A stretch of 64,000 nucleotides of DNA from Megaustenia siamemsis (taxonomy: Eukaryota > Mollusca > Gastropoda > Stylommatophora > Ariophantidae), in contig JAVIAB010000073.1 in assembly GCA_032433765.1 (NCBI GenBank), forward strand, positions 55,913,565 to 55,977,564. The letters run 5' to 3'. A program made the position numbers and the translations under genes. Every line of letters begins with the position of its first letter. Position 1 is the stretch's first letter. Below the pieces are notes generated by a model that saw nothing but the letters and a program-made list of their open reading frames with translations, did no database searches and was not told the DNA's origin. This document shows, piece after piece, positions 12,005-23,143 of this stretch.

Positions 12005-13540
12005 CCCCGTTAGACGTCGCAAAAGGCTGGTAGGGTTTTTCGCCACTCATCTCTGTTCTGAGCGAGATTTCGATCTTATCGAGTCTATGCCTACCAACTT
12101 TGCTTGTCTTAGAAGTGTTCTTTTCAGTCTCTCTGGGTTTTCCTTCTTTTATGTATCTTGATGTTTCCCATAGAAGAGCTTCTTTTAGAATTCTCTTGTT
12201 GTCTCTTCACTGTACATGTCCGACTTATGTCTATCTTCTCTTGCTAATTGCAGATGAGATCGTTGGTTGCATGGTCTTATTTTTATATTAGTCTTGAATT
12301 CATTCAATTGTATACATAGTATTCTACTTAGGAATTTGTCTTCAAAAGCGGTTAGTTTTTGCTCAATCTCCTTTCTTGTTTTCCAGCTTTCACATGTGTT
12401 GGTGAGTGTTGATAATACGTTTGGTTGAATATTCTACATTTAGTTTTCTTGCTTAAATTTTTTATTTCTATATTTTGTCAATGTTTTTAAAATTCGCTGC
12501 TGCTTTTGCTATCCTGCTTCTGCTATCCTGATTCTGATCTCTTTCTTTGTTTCATGTTCTTGATCTATATTACTAAGATACCCATAAATATAGCAAGATA
12601 TATATATATATAGTGGTCTACTCTTTCTAATGCCTGGCGATTGAGATATATATATTGCCCTCTGGAGTATTGTTATTGTTTGTTTTATCCCTGTTGACTT
12701 TAAGTACTTTTTTTGTGGCATGATTTATAAGGTATCTGTGGTCGTATGCACCTTGTTGATAATGTCACTTAGAAGCACTATATTATCTACAAGATTTATA
12801 AGGTATCTGTGGTCGTATGCACCTTGTTGATAATGTCACTTAGAAGCACTATATTATCTACAAGATTTATAAGGTATCTGTGGTCGTATGCACCTTGTTG
12901 ATAATGTCACTTAGAAGCACTATATTATCTACAAGATTTATAAGGTATCTGTGGTCGTATGCACCTTGTTGATAATGTCACTTAGAAGCACTATATTATC
13001 TACAAGATTTATAAGGTATCTGTGGTCGTATGCACCTTGTTGATAATGTCACTTAGAAGCACTATATTATCTACAAGATTTATAAGGTATCTGTGGTCGT
13101 ATGCACCTTGTTGATAATGTCACTTAGAAGCACTATATTATCTACAAGATTTATAAGGTATCTGTGGTCGTATGCACCTTGTTGATAATGTCACTTAGAA
13201 GCACTATATTATCTACAAGATTTATATCTTCCAAGCAATTCTTGTCGTGCGATTTGATGCCATCAACACTGCAACATTTAGTCATTATGTAATCAATGAC
13301 AATTCCAAATAGCAACGGTGATAGTATGCATCCCTGTTTTATTCCAGTTTCAGTCAGAAACCAACCACTCATTTCCTCCTCTGTGCAAACTGCACAAAAA
13401 TGTAGCCGCCATATATGCTTGCCTTTATATGACAATATTAACCACACTTCAGTCAGTGAAAATATATAGGCGCTAACTCCATTTACCATACACCACAAGA
13501 TATGATGGGTGTCATTTATTTCACAATTCGTCAACTGATA
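12005..13540 (-). mobile_element. LINE reverse transcriptase fragment interrupted by its own amplified segment
   Basis: Minus-strand frame 13151-13534 contains TETGIKQGCILSPLLFGIVI, which is RT motif B, followed by LEDINLVDNIVLLSD, the motif C region in which the expected Ala-Asp-Asp reads Val-Asp-Asn. Further down the minus strand (12420-12010) the C-terminal region continues (LTNTCESWKTRKEIEQKLTA, AREDRHKSDMYSEE). Between them the motif C segment is repeated seven times. The lost catalytic Asp and frameshifts make it dead. It is a different LINE family from the copy at 27.8-28.9 kb. Confidence 0.85.
12722..13226. repeat. 71-bp tandem array inside LINE RT motif C
   Basis: Seven consecutive copies with an exact 71-bp period (starts at 12722, 12793, 12864 and on to 13148) plus an 8-bp partial. 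I see no substitution between copies. Each unit on the minus strand encodes LVDNIVLLSDIINKVHTTTD, then a stop arises because 71 is not a multiple of three. The same 8 bp, tataaatc on the minus strand, lies at both edges of the amplified segment. Confidence 0.97.
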
Positions 13541-14358
13541 TATTTGTTTTGGACATAAAATAACAGAGAGACATTAATAACATACTGAGAAGCATAAATA
13601 ATATATAGAAAGTAAATAATAACATATCGAATATCATCATATAAGGAAAATGCAGATTGATTGAAATGGGCAGACAGATGACATGGAAAGGTAGAACTAG
13701 GAGTCAAGCACAGATGGCACCACGGTCAAAACGTGGGAACATATCACATAGCGTGTGGCATTAGTCCAAACTTAGGAACATGTTTGACCTCGTATGTTCA
13801 CATTATCACCTGCTCGGAAGTCGGGAGTTTCCTATATCAGCTGCAGCACATGTCTAAACATCCCACTACAGCGTGTTGGCAAATTTTGTGGACGAGGTCG
13901 ACTTCCGGAAAGGCGTAACTCCAAATGACTTCAATCGAAAAGAGTAACCCGGACAGATTAAGCGACTTCGCTGGTCTCTCTAAACACAGGGAGACGTGCA
14001 GCCATTGTCACTCACTGTGCGTTGTCGATAGTGTAGTTAGCAAAGTCGAACTCCAGAGTGAGCAAAATCGGCTATGTGGACGATAATATCAAACGACATC
14101 AACGAAAAAAGAGTGCCCACAGTCACTTTCATCTTCAATTCGCTCCAATAAATCGAAAAATAAAATACATCAAAAGCTGTGAGAATATTTTGTTTAATGT
14201 TTTAGTGAAGCTACTCTTTAATGACCTGGCGAACATGGTCGCCATCTTCCCGAAAGTCTGAGAACTAATTATGCAGTGAGAATCATCAGTGCATGAAAGA
14301 GACAGGAAAACAAACCGCAGAATACAATATTACTGCCAAAAAAAATTATTTCAAGCAA
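13541..14358. other. No supported gene
   Basis: AT-rich at first, more balanced from 13700 to 14060. Small plus-strand frames (13733-13918, 14058-14261) show no motif. Possibly an unrecognised diverged repeat. Confidence 0.35.
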
Positions 14359-14945
14359 ATCACGTAACGTAGCATCCGTGTAAGAGGTACCTTGAAGAAT
14401 CATTCAAAGAATGTACCATCAGTGTGAGAGATTGCTTGAAGAACTAATCATAGAATGTACTATCAGTGTAAGAGATGGCTTGAAAATCAATCACAGAATG
14501 TACCATCAGTGTGAGAGATTGCTTCTAGAACTAATCATAGAATGTACTATCAGTGTAAGAGATGGCTTGAAAATCAATCACAGAATGTATCATCAGTGTA
14601 AGAGATTGCTTGAAGAACTAATCATAGAATGTACTATCAGTGTAAGAGATGGCTTGAAGAGCTAGTTATAAAACATACCATCAGTGTAAGAATTTACTTG
14701 AAGAATCAATCACAGAATGTACATTCAGTGCTAGTGGTAGCTTAAACAATCAATCACAGATTTTAACATACCGCTAAAACTAATTGGATCGAATAACCAA
14801 TCACATAATTTACGCCACTGCACAAAGTGGATTGAAGAATTAATCACGAAACATATCATCGCTGCGGAAATTGACTAGCGAACCAATCATAGAATATGCA
14901 ACCAGTACAAGAGATCGGCTGCAGAACACATTATAATGTGTATTA
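14359..14945. repeat. 43/44-bp tandem array, decaying to the right
   Basis: About nine good units built on gaatgtaccatcagtgtgag plus attgcttgaagaactaatca, alternating between two subtypes (agattgcttgaag and agatggcttgaaa). Three or four degenerate units follow to about 14945. The alternation indicates a dimeric stage of amplification. Confidence 0.9.
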
Positions 14946-15408
14946 TTAATGGAAGAGGCAGATTAACGCTCCACGACAGAAATTCTTCTATGCAGAGACA
15001 ATACTACATATCATGATCTAACGGAGAACTGTTAACGTGGTCATTCACATGTTTATCAATGAGTGTAGGATAGTTGAAGAGTCCGGGGTATAATCGTGTT
15101 TAAAACCAAACCACTGGATCGCAAAATATTAAACAGAGTGGAAAACAATTTGGCACTAAAAATGTACGAAGAATCACTGTGGTTAATCATCTATATAATA
15201 TGCATATGGTAGGAAACCAATCGCAAAAGAAAAGGAAAAGAAAAAAGAAGTATAAGAAGCAATATCGTCTACAAATATATTTGCAACATAATTCAAATAT
15301 TAGCCATTGACAAAACTAAGTAACTCATGTAGTTCTTATCTTGTGCTTTTAGTCGTTCCGTTAAACTGTATACTGTTCAGCGGCGCTTATAACAAAATTA
15401 TTCACCAT
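14946..15408. other. AT-rich DNA, nothing recognised
   Basis: No supported feature. Confidence 0.4.
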
Positions 15409-16130
15409 CTAAAACAATACTAGTTCAACAAAGTTTATTCACCATCTAAAACAATACTAGTTCTACAAAATTATTCCCCATCTAAGTTAATACTAGTTCA
15501 ACAAAATTATTCACTTTCTAAAACAATACTAGTTCTACAAAATTATTCACCATCTAAGTCAATACTAGTTCAACAAAATTATTCACCATCTAAAACATTA
15601 CTAGTTCAATAAAACTATTCACTATCTAAGACAATACTAGTTCAACAAAATTATTCACTTTCTAAAACAATACTAGTTCAACAAAATTATTCACCATCTA
15701 AAACATTACTAGTTCAACAAAATTATTCACCATCTAAAACAATACTAGTTCAACAAAATTATTCACCATCTAAAACAATACTAGTTCAAAAAAATATTCA
15801 CCATCTAAAACAATACTAGTTCAACAAAATTATTCACCATCTAAAACAATACTAGTTCTACAAAATTATTCCCCATCTAAGTCAATACAAGTTCAACAAA
15901 ATTATTCACTATCTAAGACAATACTAGTTCAACAAAATTATTCACTATCTAAAACAATACTAGTTCAACAAAATTATTCACTTTCTAAAACAATACTAGT
16001 TCTACAAAATTATTCACCATCTAAGACAATACTAGTTCAACAAAATTATTCACTATCTAAGACAATACTAGTTCAACAAAATTATTCACTTTCTAAAACA
16101 ATACTAGTTCAACAAAATTATTCACTATCT
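15409..16130. repeat. 36-bp satellite, left block
   Basis: About 20 units of 36 bp built on tactagttcaacaaaattat plus tcaccatctaaaacaa. Variation is concentrated at a few positions (cacc/cact, aaaac/aagac). The block stops inside a unit at attcactatct, where the composite insertion begins, and resumes at 17968. Confidence 0.97.
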
Positions 16131-16490
16131 CTCTCTCTCTCTCTCTGCGTTCAGGACTCAATCAGAGTAGGATCCCAGACTCTCACATGAAGTCAGCTGT
16201 CAGGCTAAGTGTGTTGATCGCCCCCACAGACAGAACATCACAATTAGAGTGTGTCAGATCCACTCTGATTGAACACCCGTTAATACGTTGCACTGTGTTA
16301 TGCGCCAGTGGCCCAGTGCATCCGATTTCAGCCAGCATTTTATTCGGGTTTGCTTTCCCTAGCCTTTGATTGTCCCCAATCTTCCTGCAAGGCAGCAGAT
16401 GATCTTTTCTGTAGGGGGATTCTGCCCTTAGATGGTAGGCCCTCCCAGGTTTACGAGCACCATCTGCCCGAGTCACTAGAGGTGACTAAC
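16131..16490 (-). mobile_element. Repeat module D with (CT)n terminus
   Basis: It begins with (CT)n at 16131-16146, then ca-ggactcaatcagagtagg, and runs to the block ctagaggtgactaacacaga. The same module occurs at 21265-21594 and in part at 38542-38690, always with (CT)n at this end. That is expected of a (GA)n 3' tail on a minus-strand retroposon. A minus-strand frame of 97 aa (16183-16476) is open but unrecognised. It forms the 3' part of the composite insertion 16131-17967. Confidence 0.8.
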
Positions 16491-17215
16491 ACAGACACGG
16501 ACACACAAAGATGTGAGATGTGACTAACACAGACATACACACACAAAGATGTGAGATGTGTCTAACACAGACATGCACACACAAAGATATGAGATGTGAC
16601 TAATACAGACATGCACACAGCGATACGAGGCATGACTAACACTGACACACAGCAAGATATATGACACATGACTAACATAAACATGCACATAAAGATATGA
16701 GATATAAATGACATTGACATGCACACACAAAGATATGACACATGCCTAACATAGACATGCACACAAAGATAAGAGATATGACTAACATAGATATGCACAC
16801 ACAAAGATATGAGATGGGACTAACATAGCCATGCACACACAAGGATATGAGATGTGACAAACACAGACATGCGCACACAAAGATATGAGATATGACTAAC
16901 ATAAACATGCACACAAAGATATGAGATATCACTAACCCAGACATGCACACACAAAGATATGACATATGACTAACACTGGTACACACTAAGATATGAGATA
17001 TGACTAAACACAGACACACATAAAGATATGAGACATGATTAGCACGGACACATCGAGATATGAGATATGACTAACATGACACACACCAAGATATGAGCCA
17101 TGGCCAGCACACACAAGCTAAGATATGAGCCATGGCTAGGACAGAACCACAAAAAAGATATGAGCCATGGCTTCACAAAAAACACCAAAAAGTGAACCAT
17201 GTCTAGCACAGAAAC
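16484..17215. repeat. ~40-bp degenerate minisatellite
   Basis: About 17 units of roughly 36-44 bp built on gactaacacagacatgcac plus acacaaagatatgagat. The first unit coincides with the end of module D. In the module D copy at 21.58 kb only one partial unit is present, so the array probably grew from the module's own terminus. Unit period near 39 keeps several Cys/Val-rich minus-strand frames open; they are not genes. Confidence 0.9.
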
Positions 17216-17967
17216 ACATTAAAGTGTCCATATGCTTGGGCTTGTTGTAGTCGGCAGACTCTTCTGAACGTGGGAATCACAGGTTTCGTTAAACAGTTGT
17301 CCGGAGTTTTGAGAGTGCAGTCTGACCCATAGAACGTTCTCAAGCATGTACAGATTCCCGATCGACTGTTGACAGGTGTCGTTGAAACAGTTGCCCGGAC
17401 ATTTGAGAGTACATATGATGTCACAGCCATCAGAACACATCTGTTCGCACTGTAGCCCAAAATTACCATCTGGACAAGTATCATTGCAGGTATAGCCAAG
17501 ATGTTTACAATGTAGGCATTTTCCAGATTTTTCTTCAAATAAAGGACAGACACTGAGACAAGACCCGGAACAGTCGTGTCCATAGATCCCATGTGAACAG
17601 TAGCCGTGACAAGTACCGATGATGACATTGCAGCCTTTACTACACCCACTACACACTGCACAAAACGACAAGACTGCTCGTCCAGACAATAGGTGCCTGT
17701 AAATGTTTGCACCTCACATACCGTCAGTGCACTGTCGGCCTGCGAAATGGTCGGTGAGAACTCAATCTTAATGTGTGCCATTGACGTTTGTGTTTTGACT
17801 ACAATAGTTTTCACAGATAAATTAGGGTAGGATATATCATTATACTGGAACACTACTCCGCCACTGTCAGAGAAAGCCCTTAGAGTGTCATTCTTTACCC
17901 GAATCATAGTGCTAGCTCGATGATAGATTCGAATGATGTGAGTCTTCTGGGGCGTTGCAAAGCTCAG
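17203..17967 (-). pseudogene. Fragment of a lectin-domain plus MEGF-like secreted/receptor gene
   Basis: The only host-type gene sequence in the window. The minus-strand frame from 17967 to about 17700 reads like the C-terminal half of a galactose-binding/FTP-type (fucolectin) domain and ends in the typical LTVCEVQTFTG. After a frameshift near 17700 the next frame is cysteine-rich and MEGF/scavenger-receptor-like: CAVCSGCSKGCNVIIGTCHG, then GYTCNDTCPDGNFGLQCEQM and CPGNCFNDTCQQS. A second shift near 17370 leads to ICTCLRTFYGSDCTL. Such proteins are normally much longer, with many EGF repeats and often a transmembrane segment; here the N-terminus, signal peptide and most repeats are missing. 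No intron is evident within 0.76 kb. Satellite sequence touches its 5' end directly, so I read it as a broken retroposed or transduced copy rather than an exon in place. Confidence 0.7.
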
Positions 17968-19390
17968 ATTCACTATCTAAGTCAGTACTAACTGAACAAA
18001 ATTATTCACTATCTAAGACAATACTAGTTCAACAAAATTATTCACCATCTAAAATAATACTAGTTCAACAAAATTATTAACCATCTAAAACAGTTCTAGT
18101 TCAACAAAATTATTAACCATCTAAAACAGTTCTAGTTCAACAAATTATTCACCATCTAAAATAATACTAGTTCAACAAAATTTTTAACCATCTAAAACAG
18201 TTCTAGTTCAACAAAATTATTAACCATCTAAGACAATACTAGTTCAACAAAATTATTAACCATCTAAACCGGTTCTAGTTCAACACAATTATTAACCATC
18301 TAAAACAGTTCTAGTTCAACAAAGTTATTAACCATCTAAGACAATACTAGTTCAACAAAATTATTAACCATCTAAAACGGTTCTAGTTCAACACAATTAT
18401 TAACCATCTAAAACAGTTCTAGTTCAACAAAGTTATTAACCATCTAAAACAGTTCTAGTTCAACAAAATTATTCACCATCTAAAACGGTTCTAGTTCAAC
18501 AGAATTATTCACCATCTAAGACAAAACTAGTTCAACAAAATTATTCACCATCTAAGACAATACTAGTTCAACAGAATTATTCACTATCTAAGACAATACT
18601 AGTTCAACAAAATTATTCACCATCTAAGACAATACTAGTTCAACAAAATTATTCACCAACTAAGACAATACTAGTTCAACAAAATTATTCCCCATCTAAG
18701 ACAATACTAGTTCAACAAAATTATTCACCATCTAAAACAATACTAGTTCAACAAAATTATTCCACATCTTAGACAATACTAGTTCAACAAAATTATTCAT
18801 TATCTAAAACAGTTCTAGTTCAACAAAATTATTAACCATCTAAAAAGGTTCTAGCTCAACAAAATTATTAACCATCTAAAACAGTTCTAGTTCAACAAAA
18901 TTATTAACCATCTAAAACGGTTCTAGTTCAACAAAATTATTAACCATCTAAAACGGTTCTAGTTCAACAAAATTATTCAACACTTAAAAAAGTTCCATTT
19001 CAACACAATTATTCACCACCTAAAACATTACTAGTTCAACAAAATTATTCACCATCTAAAACATTACTAGTTCAACAAAATTATTCACCATCTAAAACAT
19101 TACTAGTTCAACAAAATTATTCACCATTTAAAACAATACTAGTTCAACAAATTATTCACCATCTAAAACATTACTAGTTCAACAAAACTATTCACCATCT
19201 AAAACATTACTAGTTCAAAAAATTATTCACCATTTAAAACAGTACTAGTTCAACAAAATTATTCACCATCTAAAACATTACTAGTTCAACAAAATATTCA
19301 CCATTTAAAACAATACTAGTTCAACAAAATTATTCACCATCTAAAACATTACTTGTTCAACAGACTTATTTCGTATTTAAAACAATTCAA
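17968..19390. repeat. 36-bp satellite, right block
   Basis: About 39 units of the same 36-bp satellite as 15409-16130. Local subtypes are visible: units with taaccatctaaaacagttct dominate 18050-18480 and 18800-18980, and the caccatctaaaacattact type dominates 19010-19370. Such blocks indicate repeated local amplification. The first unit, next to the insertion, is unusually diverged. Confidence 0.97.
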
Positions 19391-19910
19391 GTTAACATTC
19401 ATTACCTAAACACAAGTTTATAACGATCTAATGGTAATGTCCTAGTTTAGAGTCTTTCCTACTAAACGGGCGATCTTCCCTCATTGACTGCACGTATTTG
19501 AATGTATCAACTGCTTCTAGTTTTTGTGTACTTCATTGTATTTTTTATCAATGTTTAGGATTAGATTTAGGAGTCTTAAGTTTAGCCTATTCCTAATCTT
19601 AACCCATAGGTCTTCTAATGACGGATTAGAGAAGGACCGGAGTAAAGTGCAAAGGGACGTTACTAGTGGCAGATAGACGCTAAAATATGACATTACCGAA
19701 GCTAATAATAAGAAACATATATATAAATATAAGTATGTATGTAAGTGTATATGTGTTATGCAATTACGTTTTTAAAAGTTACATATACTCATTTGGATAG
19801 ACAGGGAACAAATAAAGTTTTTAAATAGCTGAAAATTAAGAGAGGGGAAAAAATGAACGAACCGAAATAAGACAACTCACATTTCATGTCGCATAGAAAA
19901 ACTAAGGCCT
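19391..19910. other. AT-rich DNA, nothing recognised
   Basis: No supported gene. Short tata/tgta-rich tract at 19715-19760. Confidence 0.4.
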
Positions 19911-20085
19911 AATGACATCAGTAATGGGATGGAATATGGAAGGTAGAAGAGACAGACGTCGACAAAGACTAAAGTGGATTGACAACATCAAGAGATGGAG
20001 GGAAGATCATTTAACAGCGTGAGCTATCAAGGCAAGAGATGAGTGACATCGCCTACTTTTGATGTGAAGATACAAGAAAATACTC
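19911..20085 (+). mobile_element. LINE extreme C-terminus
   Basis: Plus-strand translation reads MGWNMEGRRDRRRQRLKWID, then NIKRWREDHLTA and AIKARDE. This is the Gly/Arg-rich C-terminal block seen again at 53695-53925. Only the last ~55 codons remain. Confidence 0.7.
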
Positions 20086-20485
20086 ACTTGATGCCCCGCC
20101 CTGACTCACTGTAGTTTCGTATGTATTAATGATCCTGCACAAATATTTGGGCAGATTCCACGCTATTTAGAAGCCGATGAGTGAAGCATTTGTGACGATT
20201 GTTTGAAGATTAGATATGACAGGCCTGTAAATAAAGAAGAGATTCATCAAACTTTCACCAACTACGAAACTTACTACAATAAACTAGATTTAAAAAAATG
20301 GTGCGTGTAATAAAAACGCCATCATTACATAATCAGGGCTTGCCGTCTGTAAACAATTGGTTGATTGAATTCTAAAATGCTATTTCCTAAAATGAGATGT
20401 TTTAATGTACCAGCATTGAAGCACTGGCGGACTTACAAGTGCCATCTTGTAGTGTATTATTGTATTGTTTTAGTGTGTATTTAAT
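20086..20485. other. No supported gene
   Basis: Unique AT-rich sequence; the LINE 3' untranslated end may extend into its first ~50 bp. Confidence 0.35.
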
Positions 20486-20546
20486 GTTTTGTATTGTATT
20501 GTATTGTATTGTATTACATTGTTATATATTATTATATTATATCATT
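20486..20546. repeat. (TATTG)n-type pentanucleotide tract
   Basis: Five-base repeats (gtatt/cattg) degrade into tta/ata repeats and abut the SINE that follows. Confidence 0.85.
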
Positions 20547-20799
20547 TAAAAAAAGTAAAGTAAAGTGCCCCCGTGACGCCAAGTGGCGTATAGGGAATAT
20601 GGTGTTAGTGACCATACATTTTACAGACCTTCGGCACATGATTTTTGGAGTAATGTGGTCGATATTACGCCCGTGCAGCTTTACTTTCCCAAAAAAAAAT
20701 CCGGTACCCATTAAAGGCTGGGTGAACCCGGAAGCCGTCGGTTGGGATCGAACCCTACCTCTTGTCCTTTGTAATCCAGTTCACTAACCACTGAATCAA
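20547..20799 (-). mobile_element. tRNA-derived SINE (family T), minus copy
   Basis: Same family as 31560-31818, in reverse. Read on the minus strand it has an A-box-like ttcagtggttagtg (20782-20795), a B box gggttcgatccc (20743-20754), a proline-codon-rich body and a tactttacttt tail. It is flanked by an 8-bp direct repeat atatcatt at 20539-20546 and 20800-20807. That TSD is short and lies in low-complexity DNA, so it is suggestive only. Confidence 0.85.
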
Positions 20800-20809
20800 A
20801 TATCATTAC

Positions 20810-21045
20810 ATTACATTAAACTGGACTACAAAGGATAAGAAGTCATGTTCGATCCTGATAAACGGCTTTCGGATTCATTCAGTCTTATATGGTTAGCAGA
20901 TTTTTTTTAGGAAAGTAAAGCGGCACTGGCGTACTACTGACCATATTACCCCAAAAATGAAGTGTCAAAGGTCTATAAAAATTATGGTCACTAACATTAT
21001 ATTCCCTTTATGCCACTCGGCGTGAAAAGACTCTCTACTTCTTTT
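20810..21045 (+). mobile_element. tRNA-derived SINE (family T), plus copy, 5'-truncated
   Basis: It starts within the tRNA-like head (aaactggactacaaaggat), so the A box is missing; a B-box-like tgttcgatcct remains at about 20849. It runs to the ggcgtgaaaagactctctac end at 21018-21040. It lies head-to-head with 20547-20799, about 10 bp apart, forming an imperfect inverted repeat of about 230-bp arms. Confidence 0.8.
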
Positions 21046-21264
21046 CACATAACATTACGTCATGTTACATCACATTACATTACATTACGTCATGTTACAT
21101 CACATTACATTACATTACGTCATGTTACATCACATTACATTACATTACGTCACGTCACATTACATTGCATTACGTCACGTCACATTAATTACATTACGTC
21201 GCGTCGCGTCACGTTCCGTCGCATCGCATCGCATCGCATCACATCACATTATATTATATTATAT
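21046..21264. repeat. 30-bp and pentanucleotide tandem tract
   Basis: Three copies of a 30-bp unit (catgttacatcacattacat plus tacattacgt), themselves made of five-base steps. They grade into cacgt/cgcat pentamers, then acatc and tatta/atatt repeats. It fills the gap between a SINE and module D. Confidence 0.9.
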
Positions 21265-21596
21265 TATATATCTCTCTCTGCGATCAGGACTCAATCAGAG
21301 TAGGACGTCCAGACTCTCATACGAAGACAGCTGTCTGTTTAAGCCTGTTAGATCCACTTCGATTGAGTACCCGTTAAAACGTTGCACTGTGTTCTGCGCC
21401 AGTGGCCCAGTGCATCCGATTTCAGGCAGCATTTTTCAGGTTTGCTTTCCTTAGCCTTTGATTGTCCCCAATCTTCCTGCAAGGCAGCAGTTGATCTTTT
21501 CTGTAGGGGGATTCTGCCCTTAGATGGTCGGCCTTCCCGGTTTACGAGCACCATCTGCCCGAGTCACTAGAGGTGACTAACACAGACATGCGACTT
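21265..21596 (-). mobile_element. Module D, second copy
   Basis: Matches 16131-16490 with the same (CT)n left end, here short, and the same right end gaggtgactaacacagacat. It continues directly into the 5' part of family B at 21597. Minus-strand reading is therefore family B head, then module D, then (GA)n. Confidence 0.8.
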
Positions 21597-21868
21597 GTAA
21601 TATGAGGAAACTGCAACAAGGAACACTTTTCATGCATAGCCTTCATTTGTTCCCGCCGCCTATCCCCATATACCGGTAGGTCACGTCCTCTTGAAAATGA
21701 TGATCATCGTAGCACTTGATGATGTTAGGCCATCGTTGATGACTCCAATTCCGAACATAGAGACACACAGTCAGACGTCAAATTATCCCCGTCGCACATC
21801 AAACAGCAGACCGTAAGATTTGCGCACGGCCGGTTTAGGGAACCAATACGATGACGTAGCACACAATG
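21597..21868 (-). mobile_element. Family B, 5' half only, fused to module D
   Basis: Corresponds to the 5' half of the copy at 7155-7779, from acttgtaatatgaggaaact to cgtagcacacaat. The 3' half is missing and replaced by module D. This could be a template-switch chimera or a later insertion plus deletion. Confidence 0.75.
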
Positions 21869-22310
21869 TCGCCAAACTCATAATCTCGATACCTTTAGAC
21901 TTATGTCTGATTACTCAAGTGTAAGCAGCCTACGACGAACAAAACACGAAGCAACTTTCTCAAAGAGACAAAACTGCGACTGACGAAGTAGTTTACATTC
22001 ATGTGTAACATGGAAATAACTTGCCTCAAAGAATCCAAATAACGGTCTTTAACAGCACTAATGTGACGTAAGGCGCAGATCAAGTCTAGACGGTGGAAGG
22101 TCTCACTCACAACACTTGAATCGTCAAAAACGGACTGTTGTCGGCCTACGACCTCGCTTTAGCGACACAGATGTATCAAGCATATCATCATTTTGACTTT
22201 TACGCAGAAAAGTGCAAAGAAGATCCGACATTAATCAGACCCTGGGTGCATTTTCTGCAGCGATCGAGAGGACGTGGACTAGATCCGCCTTCTTGGAAAC
22301 GGAAGTATTA
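21869..22310. other. No supported gene
   Basis: Less AT-rich than its surroundings. Small frames (21901-22110 minus, 22138-22320 plus) have no recognised motif. Possibly part of an unrecognised repeat. Confidence 0.35.
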
Positions 22311-22530
22311 TATTATTATATTTTATTATATATTTTATTATATATTTTATTATATATTTTATTTATCGTCACGTCACGCCACGCCACGCCACGCCACGTC
22401 ACGTCACGTCACATCACATCACATCACATCACATCACATCACATCACATCACATCACATCACATTATATTATATTATATTATATTATATTATATTATATT
22501 ATATTATATTATAATATATTATATTATAAA
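22311..22530. repeat. Graded pentanucleotide tract
   Basis: Runs of tatat-type repeats, then (cacgc)n, (cacgt)n, (acatc)n and (atatt)n in order. The cacgt to acatc to atatt sequence of pentamers also occurs in the tract at 21046-21264. Confidence 0.95.
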
Positions 22531-22763
22531 TTGAAGTTAAAGACACAAGAGTGACATGTTCATTTCCATTCGAAAATTGTCATTTTTTCGAACAATAAAA
22601 GCAAGTTAAAAAGATAGATAATAAATATATAGCCAAAACAATCAATGCAAATTCATGGGTTTCAGTGAGCGCGAACCAGAGCTTACAAAAATCCTAATCA
22701 GTCTTCGCGATGTAGCACCAAAACAAATGCTCAGCCTGAACAAATAGAGGAACCAATGAGGGG

Positions 22764-23130
22764 TTTGTTGTTGTTGTTGACGGATTGCCACGAGTTGATG
22801 CGGGCAGGTTTCCCTTTGACCCATAAGATGTGGCGGGTCGTAATGGCTTTCTTGACATTCCCGGCTCTTACTGGAGAGGTTGGAGTTCGTCTATCCCAGG
22901 TGGGAAATTTACTAGTCTAGTCTAGAGGTACTGCAATACTGGGTCCTCTATATCAGTAACAGCCACCACTACAGGGAAAACGTCGATCCTAGCTTCTGTT
23001 AGCCAGTCTGTTTTGAGGCAGACTGTTACCAGGGGAGACCACGAGGAGGTAGAACTGCTAGGTCTTGGTCAGCTGATGGTGCGCCGACCCTGCTATTGCG
23101 ACCGCTTGTCGCAGGCGCTTCTGCTCCCCC
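22764..23130 (-). mobile_element. Family A retroposon, full length, with TSD
   Basis: 367 bp in minus orientation: the (GTT)n, i.e. (CAA)n, tail is at the left and the gagcagaagcgcctgcgac head at the right. A perfect 13-bp TSD aaccaatgagggg lies at 22751-22763 and 23131-23143. The tail is the cleanest (CAA)n of the three copies. Confidence 0.92.
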
Positions 23131-23143
23131 AACCAATGAGGGG

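Noticed and set aside
16524..17019. Cys/Val-rich minus-strand frames resembling membrane segments
   Set aside because: They track the ~40-bp minisatellite period and change frame with unit length.
17219..17973. An intact 256-aa MEGF-like gene
   Set aside because: The lectin part and the cysteine-rich part lie in different frames, with at least two shifts; called a fragment instead.
15409..19390. Regular 36-bp direct repeats that might suggest a CRISPR array
   Set aside because: Units abut with no unique spacers, there are no cas-like genes and the context is eukaryotic; this is a satellite.
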